A DNA stretch of 64,000 nt from Adiantum capillus-veneris (lineage: Eukaryota; Streptophyta; Polypodiopsida; Polypodiales; Pteridaceae). The translations under genes were made by a program, and so were the position numbers. The notes beneath the pieces are model-generated. The model made no database searches. It saw only the letters and a program-made list of their open reading frames with translations, and was not told the DNA's origin. This document shows positions 56,349-64,000 of the stretch, one piece after another (within the stretch, counting starts at the first letter, position 1; each line of letters begins with the position of its first letter). The DNA is taken from positions 28,103,896 to 28,167,895 of the forward strand of contig CM043960.1 of NCBI GenBank assembly GCA_014529385.2, in the 5' to 3' direction.

Positions 56349-57916
56349 TTGACCGATTGCGGTGAGCCAAGATGCTACCAAGAATCCATGATGGCGAATG
56401 ATGTGGTGAAGTGGGAGAGGGCTATGCAATCTGAGTATAACTTGATTCTGGCTAATGAAACTTGGGACTTGGTAGAGCTACCAACTGATGCAAAAGCTTT
56501 ACCTTGCAAATGGGTTTACAAGAAGAAATTTACCTTAGGTGATCCAAATCCAAAGTAGAAGGCTAGACTTGTAGCCAAAGGGTTCAAACAGCAAAAGGGA
56601 GTCGATTTTGATGAAATCTTCTCGCATGTGGTCAAGATGACAACGCTTACAACCGTACTTGATCTTGTAGCGATTGAGGACATGGAACTTGTCCAAATGG
56701 ATGTGAAGACAACATTTCTTCATGGGGATCTCGATGAGGATGTTTACATGTAGCAACCTGAAGGGTTTGTTCAGGAGAATGCATCTCGTGAGGAGCTAGT
56801 ATGTAAGCTCAAAAAGGCACTTTATGGCTTAAAGCAGGGTTCAAGGCAGTGGTATCATAAATTTGATGCATGTATGATGTCTCAAGGATATAAAAGGAGC
56901 GAAGAGGATCACTGCTTGCACACAAGAAAGCTAGATGATGGCTCGATGATCATTCTAGTTTTGAATGTTGATGACATGCTTAAAGCTGGGAAATCCATTG
57001 CAGAAATTTCCAACTTGAAGAAATCACTTAGTAATAATTTTCAATGAAATATTTGGGGGATGCTACACACTTTCTTAGCATATGAATCAGAAGAGATCGC
57101 AAACATCGTATTCTTGAGTTATCTCAGGAAACATAAATTGAGAAAGTTTTGCAGCGTTTCAATATGCAGGGGGGGAAAGCATTGAGTACCCCAATCATTC
57201 TTGAAACTCAGCAAGGAAGATGCACCCAAATCTGATGCTGAACGAGCTAAAATGACTAAGGTACCATAGTCCTTGGCAGTGGGCAGTCTCATGTATGCTA
57301 TGGTGGCCACAACACCAGACATTGTTTTTGCAGTGGGAGTGGTGAGCCGATATATGGCAAATCCTGGCAGCAAGCATTGGGAAGCACTGAAGCACATTCT
57401 TAGGTACCTCAAAGGTACGGTCGGAAGGTGTTTACGCTTCGGGAACAATGATGCATCCATGTGGGTTATGCGGATGCAGATTATGCGGGTTGTGTTGACA
57501 ATAGGAGATCGACATCTAGCTATGTCTTCATATTTGCTAGAGAAGTAGTATCTTGGACATCATGTCTTCAAGATTGTACGTCGTCTTCCACTACGGAAGC
57601 AGAGTACGTTGCATTGTCGGATGCAAGTAAAGAGAATGTATGGTTATCTCACTTGGTCAAAAATCTTGGCATTGATGAGACTCCAATGATATATTGTGAT
57701 AGTCTGAGTGCTCTTGCATTGGCAAGGAATTATCCCCTGTTTCACTCCAAATCAAAACACATTGAAGTCAGGTATCATCTCATGAGAGATTTCTTGGCCA
57801 AAAAGCTCATTGATTTGGTCAAGGTACACACTGACAACAACCCAAGAAATGCTTTGACAAAAGTCATAGCTTTGGAGCGGTTTACACATTGTAGTGAGTT
57901 GATGGGTATAGGTTAA
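56349..57916 (+). pseudogene. Reverse transcriptase and RNase H of copia C
   Basis: RT begins AMQSEYNLILANETWDLVELP and CKWVYKKKF, hits a TAG near 56556, then continues KARLVAKGFKQQKGVDFDEIF, MDVKTTFLHGDLDEDVYM, a TAG, and KKALYGLKQGSRQWY. The catalytic motif reads LNVDDML: tyrosine changed to asparagine, both aspartates kept. After several breaks, 57273-57548 has SLMYAMVATTPDIVFAVGVVSRYM. RNase H (57461-57916) has GYADADYAG, SSSTTEAEYVAL, IYCDSLSALALARN and HIEVRYHLMRDFL. A purine tract (AAGTGGGAG, about 57975) and the 3' LTR follow. Confidence 0.92.
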
Positions 57917-57985
57917 AGCCACTAGATTGCTTCACGGTTGTACATACCAAGTCATTTGCGCTGGGTTGGCCTTCAAGTGGGAGTT

Positions 57986-58185
57986 TGTTGGGATTCAGGC
58001 CAGCTGGCCAGACATACACTTACTACTAACCCATCTACTAACATAACCATTATACACTTATTCTTTAATACAACAGAATAAGGAGCTACAACAGGATAAC
58101 ATTGATGTGTGCTCCACCCAAAGCAGGTATCTCTCTCTCTCTGCTCTTGCACTTGCACTCGCACACGATTCCCGTGGAACCTTCA
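57986..58185 (+). repeat. 3' LTR of copia C (200 bp)
   Basis: TGTTGGGATTCAGG to CCTTCA, then target duplication CTTAT at 58186-58190. Confidence 0.95.
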
Positions 58186-58190
58186 CTTAT

Positions 58191-58531
58191 TTGATACGAC
58201 CATATTATATTGTAAGAGTTTTTATATGGCAAAATTGTAGTTTTAAGTTTTCATACAACGCTACATAATATTGGATGTCTTTGTAGAGATCATTATCATC
58301 GAGGATTTCTCATTGTAGGAGTTTATGAAATGCTATATTTACATAGAGATACTGATATGGCTATGGAAGTTCTCGGATACTACCATGTAACCACTTCTTT
58401 AGATCAAGAGCTTCAACAAATTCAATTCAGTATTTGGTTTGTGAATGATGAAAGACCAATTAATACACAATAGGTGGGGGTTTCCGGAGACCGCACTACA
58501 CCATATCAATTGAGAATATTCACGCAAGTTG

Positions 58532-58571
<40 letters not shown>

Positions 58572-58698
58572 GTATCTTGCAGAATGTATATAACATAGGT
58601 CCTTGGACTTATAGGATACCTAATGTTGTCTATCGCAAACTACACTTTGGACGATAGCTCTTTTGTATTTTCTTTGTTACATTCTATATTTTATCAAT

Positions 58699-58768
<70 letters not shown>

Positions 58769-59068
58769 ATGATTGGCAAATTTCATTGTCTCTCCTTTTT
58801 AAACTTTTAAAGCTCCATTTTTAGAGCAGATAAAGAATGGCACGATAGCAATGGTTCCGTACACCCTCAATGATGCACCTTCTTATATTAGAGGTACAAA
58901 AAATCTGATCTTTGACATTTACTTTTACCTCAATAGAGTTAGGGCCTTTATTCTATGCATTTATGACTGTGAATTTTATTTTTAGATCCTCCATTGTGGA
59001 GGGGTCCCATACATGCTAAGGACATAGTGCACATTATTGAGGATTTTGAGATCGTGTGGTGTGTATAG
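58191..59068 (+). pseudogene. Candidate exons of an unrecognised gene
   Basis: About 58320-58470 has an open stretch (LGYYHVTTSLDQELQQIQF, IWFVNDERPI). After a 36-C run (58534-58569) and (TC)n (58701-58763), a stretch from about 58812 reads APFLEQIKNGTIAMVPYTLN..SYIR. It ends at AGAG|GTACAA (58893/58894). TTTTTAG precedes the next exon at 58986: DPPLWRGPIHAKDIVHIIED, then a stop at 59066-59068. The last pair parallels 41221-41495. The R-then-D-P-P codon is split by the intron in both. The function is unknown to me. These may be gene fragments carried by the Helitron. Confidence 0.38.
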
Positions 59069-60184
59069 CTTGAGCTTGAATCAATATGACATTAAATAAG
59101 TTGTTATTTTTTATGCCTTAATGGGTTTTTATCTTCATTGCAGGCTTCAGTTTTAATGTAAACATTCTATTTTGGCGTTGTACGAAGCATGATATTTTAG
59201 AAGTATTGTAAGTTACTATCACATAGACTTTGATATGCATGTCACTGTATGAGAATTAGGTACGCAACGGCCTATAATTGCCGCATTTCATATGGTCCAT
59301 ATAGAATCAACAAATGGATTTTTAGAATCTATTCTTTGGGTGACACACCTCGACACCTCGGTCAGAGTGTTCGACGCATGGGACCTTGGATCTTGAGAGT
59401 CCGGAGTAGAGTTTGCCGTAGGCTAAACTTCTCTCAATAAATGATCAAATGGATACATTGTCTTTACATTTCAAGAATCATGTATTTTCTATGTGTTGGT
59501 TTAATGAAGTGGTTTTTTATCTACTACACATCCACACACATATGTCTGTGTGTGTGTGTGTGTGTGAGTGTGAGTGTGAGTGTGTGTGTGTGAGAGAGAG
59601 AGAGAGAGCGAGTGAACTTTGCTTATTGGTAATGTAGGTTAACATAGGTCATGATGTACTGGTTATTCTCTCAATAAATATAAAGATGCTTATTTACTTG
59701 AAAATTAAATATGAGTATCATTTTGTCCAGGAAATGGTGCATGGTGTTGGTGGTATCATTGGGTTTATTCATATGCAAACAGATGGTATGGAAAGTGTGG
59801 ACGCTTAAGCATTTTGCTTTGTAAAGTGTCATAAATCTTGAGCGAGATAAAAATGATGAGAGATCTACAAGAACTACATTTGATCGATGTTAATTATGTC
59901 AATGTTTATGGTTGTGATATTACATTGTGAAAACTATATCACAATTATAAATCTTATATTTCACATGAAGAGCTTGAAGTTTTGAAATTAATTGTAAATT
60001 TTATCAATGAGATTTATTGGAGTGATCCTCCACCATCCAACTCTAGAGTAGAATATGAGTTAGTGTAAACATAAACACTGAGATAATTAAAACATTGACA
60101 TGATGGAGCTCTTTATATTTTTAACATTGTGCTTGTATTTTTTTTCAAGTATTTAAGTGTATGTTTTGCAACTGGTCATGTTAA

Positions 60185-60251
<67 letters not shown>

Positions 60252-60692
60252 CCACACTTTTCAGCTTTGAACACTAATGTTGTCCTCTTTTCTTGCAGCC
60301 AAAAAAATGGCTCACGAAATTGGGAATATTTTTCCAAGTGTAAAAACTCTTATTATTGATGTCTTTGAAGAAAGTTTGTTACCTGCTAGTGGGAATGGCA
60401 ATGGCCATGGGAAGTGATCGAACACAATTGCACTGCATGGGGGTCACATATAGATGAAGAGTTGGATACAATTTACATTAGGTTGCTTGTTCCCTATTTA
60501 TTTCCCAATCTTGGGCTCATGGTCTTAAAGCAAGAACTTGCGTTGATTTGTCATTACAAGATTTACTTGAGCTCGATCCAAAAAATAGAATTAAGAGAAC
60601 TATGTCGAGCTCCAGTTCAATATCTTGATCCTGTTGAAATAGCACGACTAAGAGTGTTATGTAGATATATTCCAGAGCCATTTTGGCAATGA
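59069..60692 (+). other. Weakly coding-like region, no recognised gene
   Basis: The 63-codon frame at 59249-59440 (GDTPRHLGQSVRRMGPWILR) is basic and unrecognised. (TG)n/(GA)n lie at 59547-59610, and (TC)n then (TA)n at 60189-60250. From 60309, MAHEIGNIFPSVKTLIIDVF runs to GNGNGHGK and a stop. In another frame, 60414-60692 gives YIRLLVPYLFPNLG and ELCRAPVQYLDPVEIARLRV. These could be exons of a decayed gene. Stretches 59640-60125 show nothing else. Confidence 0.3.
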
Positions 60693-60772
60693 TGTAACTT
60701 TTGAAATCTTTTTGATTGAAAAGTTACAAAATCTTTTTTGGTTTGAAATCTCTCTTTATTGATGTGCTTTTG

Positions 60773-60815
<43 letters not shown>

Positions 60816-60907
60816 GCTCTCTCATTGAAGGTAGGGGGAGACAGGACAATCTGTATGAAATGCACGACACAAATGCACAATAATCTTCTCCCTCCCCCTC
60901 TCTCTGT

Positions 60908-60954
<47 letters not shown>

Positions 60955-61079
60955 AACATGGAGTAACCGGAATTTGAAAGCATGTAAACAAGTATCATTA
61001 AATTAAATTAATTTGTGCCATAGTAAGAGCAAGCAAGACCCGCCAGTAGGCGCCTCGCGCAAGCTAGTAAGAACTATGT
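60693..61079. repeat. Two (CT)n tracts, no gene
   Basis: CT runs at 60777-60812 and 60897-60950. No other feature was seen. Confidence 0.85.
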
Positions 61080-61673
61080 GTAACTAGCTAGCCATGGGAA
61101 AAGAGAAGGCATTGAGATATCGGCCTCTCCACTGACGTGGTAGAGAGTCATGTATACCGGTAACCGTTATCGGCACCCTTTTAAAAGGATTTACCCCCCC
61201 CCCCCAAAAAAAAAAAAAGACAAGAACTTGAGCCTGGACAAGCACGTTTGGACAAGAACTTCGATACCTGCACATAAATAAACTAAAATGTTTAATCAAT
61301 TCTGTCGATTGAGCATATCGCCCTTTGTGAAAATTAGGAGCCTTGCAAAAAAACTAAGTGCCAAAAAGTGACCTATTACACCGGCCTAGCAGGTCAACAC
61401 TATCGCCACTTGGACGACTCTCAAGGGTGAGACATGCTTGAGAGTCCGTTATTTAGAGAGAGCCGCATTGACAACCGTCACGGAACAAGGCCTCTATGCA
61501 TGGCTGAAGAGCAGGTTTGATGGGGGTGGTCTAGCAAGTGCAGGGGCGAGAGAAAGTGTGTGCGAGAGGAGGGTTGATGAGCGACAAAGTGCTGGCTCAA
61601 GTGCTAGAGCAAAGGGGGGTAATCCTTAGCAACCCCACATCGACAAATATATATAGCCTGCAGTTCAATGAGC

Positions 61674-61710
<37 letters not shown>

Positions 61711-61799
61711 AGTTACTGTGAGCCTCAGTTCAGGGGGGAGAGAGAGATAGAGAGAGAGAGAAAGAGAGAGAGCAGTTACTGTGAGCCTCAGTTCGGGGG

Positions 61800-61854
<55 letters not shown>
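61080..61854 (+). repeat. Dispersed repeat, copy 2, with (GA)n tails
   Basis: This is the same family as 29400-30233. It lacks the part carrying the tRNA-like boxes: the sequence jumps from CTGGACAAGCACG to TTCGATACCTGC. Its tail has (GA)n at 61677-61708, then a unit GCAGTTACTGTGAGCCTCAG plus G run and (GA)n, occurring twice. The homology ends near 61800; the last (GA)n runs to 61854. Confidence 0.8.
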
Positions 61855-61855
<1 letters not shown>

Positions 61856-62479
61856 ATATTCCCCGATAGCCTTCTCACATGGGGCCACACAGTCGTCGTG
61901 CAGTGACTCCTTTATTCCAAGAATATACTCCGATCGGTCGGCAATTTTCAGCACCCATGACAACCAATCAGCACCCAATTGGTGGCTGCCCGTCCATCCC
62001 CCCGAAGCTTTGAGCACATGGATAGTGGCCAGACTGAATCAATAAGCCCCCAGTCTCACTAAAATTATTTACATGAGCTTCTTTTTTTTGTAGCTGCATA
62101 GAGCGTGGTACAAGGGGAGATCCACTCCGTCAAAGTCACTCAAGATTTGAACCCAACCCCTCCATAGACCATGCACACATTCTGCTCGAAGGTTGCCCAA
62201 GCCTTTCAAGGATATAATTTTTTTTTTTAATGGCATGCAAGCATAAGTCAATCAAATAATCAATCAGCACACAAAACAAACAAAGAAACACACAAATTGA
62301 TAAAACGCACAAAGCAAGCATAAGAAACAAGCAAATTATACATATGCACACATGTAGAAACATGCAAAAACAAAAATTCTTACCATCGGATCCAACTATT
62401 CTTGCATGATACACAAAGAACAAGTCACTTTGATTCATTCAATCAATGCACACATTAAGATCCGCACTCTCAATTTTTC
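61855..62479. other. No supported gene
   Basis: A minus-strand stretch at 62017-61860 (GWTGSHQLGADWLSWVLKIA) is open for about 50 codons but matches nothing I know. The rest is AT-rich and repetitive (ACAAACAAAGAAAC words). Confidence 0.5.
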
Positions 62480-62700
62480 ACGATTTTCCTATTGAAGTCC
62501 AAACATAGTGTCGTGCGCATTCTTAGACTTGTTGCACGTTGATGCAAAATCGCACACCACCTTCAAGGCCTCCTCCACATTGGGGTGTGGGTCAATTTAC
62601 TCCAAAGGCGCTAACAATGAAGGGAGAAAAGGGAAGATTTACATTGAGGTCACAGAGAATGCGCCATTGGTTTTTCAATATACCAAAGGCATTCTCAACC
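62480..62700 (-). pseudogene. PIF/Harbinger transposase, C-terminal part
   Basis: The minus strand from 62700 reads VENAFGILKNQWRIL, the conserved E-x-x-F-G-x-L-K motif at the end of Harbinger-type (DDE_Tnp_4) transposases. It includes the third catalytic acidic residue. A later frame has PNVEEALKVVCDF, like the family's C-terminal helix. It is separated from the rest by a LINE insertion. Confidence 0.75.
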
Positions 62701-63440
62701 TTTTTTTTTTAATAGCAAAACTCACAATTGTGAGTGAATTATATTGATCATCTCAAAAAATTACAAGGTCTTGCCATGCTCGTGTCGAGCCATGACCTCA
62801 TCCAGGGACCATAGTTACAACGGCAATATGGGCTGTCACCTTGAACACAACGCCCCCCTATCCTTGATAGACAAGGTCAATTATCGTGTTCTTTTGAGAT
62901 ATTCTATTTACCCATAACGTAGGTTTTCCCCCTTCCTAGGCATTCCATCTGTTTCAACAAGGCACCAGTAGTCCTAGACCAATCCTCCAAGTTTTTCTTG
63001 CACCCAAGCGTCCATATTAGCACTTTGCTTTCATGTATAATTTTTGCAAAGCTTGCCACCTCAGAACCACCTTCAAACACACGGTTGTCTACCATACATT
63101 ATGTAAGAAGAAGTACCTGACAATTTGAGTGCTAATGAGGAGGGCAGGACTACCTGAATTCTTGCCTTCAAGGAATAGATCAATATTGAAAAACCAATTT
63201 CCATGTTCTTTGGACCCGCTTGCATATTTTCCCTGCAAGGCCTTTGATAGTTGGGCATTCCATGAATAGGTGGGTCAGATCTGCACTAGCCAACCTACAC
63301 CCCAAGCATCGATCTGATTCAATCCCTCTCTCTTGAATCTTCACCCTCGTCGGTAGATCCCCCCAAATTACCTTAATCCATAAGAATACCTTCATGTGCT
63401 GCGGAACCTTTGGCTTCCAGATGTTCTCCATTGCTTGCTC
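62701..63440 (-). mobile_element. 5'-truncated LINE with poly(A) tail, inside Harbinger
   Basis: On the minus strand, 63431-63180 reads IWKPKVPQHMKVFLWIKVIW, LPTRVKIQERGI, then CLGC..ADLTHLFMEC: the plant LINE zinc-binding domain (zf-RVT) that follows reverse transcriptase. The tail continues (YIMYGRQPCVFEGG, then LEDWSRTTGALLKQ) to about 62900 with frameshifts. A 3' untranslated part ends in a run of A (T on the plus strand, 62701-62711). The reverse transcriptase core is missing, as expected for 5' truncation. The target duplication was not resolved. Confidence 0.82.
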
Positions 63441-64000
63441 CCACCTTTCCTCCGGCCTTGACCCTAACCCTTCACAATGTGTCTATCAAAAACATTCTTG
63501 TGTGGCAGGTCTTGCCCCCTTTGGATTTCAAAGCTTTGAGAAGAAAACTCGTTGGCTTATACGTTGAACCCCCACAATATGCAGTCTCACTCTCAAGTCG
63601 CTCACGGCGTATTCAAAGCCTTGTTACTCTTCATTTGAGCGTATATTGTAGACCCCTTGAAGACTGTGGAGTCATGTGTGCCTCCTGGTGCACTACAGAC
63701 CACATTCCAAGATATTTTCTTGGAGTCAACAATGCTCTAAAGAAGAATGTTGTGGAATCTATGGCGACTAACATACTGTGATGGATAAAAGTTGCTCTGA
63801 GGCTTGCGTGCAAGCTTTATGTGAGTGCCATCAATTGCACCACACATGTTCAGTAGTTCCGTAATGTCCTAAAAATCTTCTATGATCTTTGCTAATCGCC
63901 TTCTTGAAGGAGTCGTTAAGTGGGTCCGGACAAGCATCTCCTGAGTTGTGAGTGCTCTAATGATAAGGATGGTGTACTTCCTAATGGTAGAATCTCCCAT
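63441..64000 (-). pseudogene. PIF/Harbinger transposase (DDE_Tnp_4), partial
   Basis: On the minus strand the DDE nuclease core is clear: MCGAIDGTHIKLARKP with the first catalytic Asp, FYPSQYVSRHRFHNILL, and APGGTHDSTVF with the second. A helix region (STIRKYTILIIRAL) lies at the window edge, and the N-terminus is outside. Several stops interrupt it. These enzymes cut and paste elements with 3-bp TWA target duplications. Its C-terminal end is displaced to 62700 by the LINE. Confidence 0.85.

Larger units (their letters stand above)
41496..58185 (+). mobile_element. Ty1/copia element C, split by nested gypsy-2
   Basis: LTRs 41496-41698 and 57986-58185 start TGTTGGGATTCAGGCC and end CCTTCA. 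The target duplication CTTAT is perfect (41491-41495 and 58186-58190). The leader is split: 41699 to about 42319, then 53426-53893. Coding sequence follows at 53894-57916. It carries gypsy-2 inside its leader. Confidence 0.93.

Noticed and set aside
62136-62438. 100-codon minus-strand frame rich in Cys, Leu and Ile
   Set aside because: It looks membrane-like but comes from an AT-rich ACAAACAAA repeat region, with no start context or homologue.

Overview
This window is retrotransposon-rich nuclear DNA of a land plant. The evidence is family content: plant-type Ty1/copia and Ty3/gypsy elements with tRNA-Met-like or tRNA-Asp-like primer sites, a Helitron with Rep and Pif1-type helicase domains, a PIF/Harbinger transposase, plant LINE fragments, GT..AG introns and very long (CT)n/(GA)n runs. 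The species cannot be named. No intact host gene is visible, and almost every coding region is broken.

Layout. 1-1130: minus-strand gypsy leader-like DNA with 20-bp palindromes. 1130-10674: a decayed minus-strand Ty3/gypsy element (gypsy-1: gag, protease, RT/RNase H, integrase, then an unusual 3' ORF). Its 5' coding part resumes at 19441-19919. Between these lie two tandem Ty1/copia copies (A and B) sharing LTRs (LTR-internal-LTR-internal-LTR, 10675-19440). 19899-24895: a different block with 12-bp TATTACC repeats at both ends, a 52-bp palindrome, remnants of a spliced minus-strand gene, a 374-bp tandem duplication and about 0.9 kb of pyrimidine repeats. 24895-25740: a diverged gypsy LTR fragment. 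26873-29358: a LINE fragment present as two 0.5-kb inverted arms. 29400-30233: a dispersed repeat whose second copy is at 61080-61800.

31978-41182: a Helitron coding region (HUH Rep, then helicase) cut by copia D (34159-38911, perfect GTTAT target duplication). 41221-59068: candidate host-type exons, interrupted by copia C (41496-58185, perfect CTTAT duplication). Copia C was itself invaded by gypsy-2 (about 42320-53425), and the 5' LTR of gypsy-2 was invaded by a 1.34-kb TTAA-flanked inverted-repeat element. That is a nest four levels deep. 62480-64000: a PIF/Harbinger transposase pseudogene cut by a 5'-truncated LINE with a poly(A) tail.

The most distinctive signal is in the gypsy-2 leader. 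It is a degenerate tandem array of about 285-bp units, each keeping a near-perfect 20-bp palindrome while the rest of the unit has diverged. The palindrome recurs in related DNA at the left end of the window, and half of it lies in the LTRs. The same gypsy family carries a 3' ORF built of W-x-P...QGY/F...IWLPK repeats that I do not recognise.
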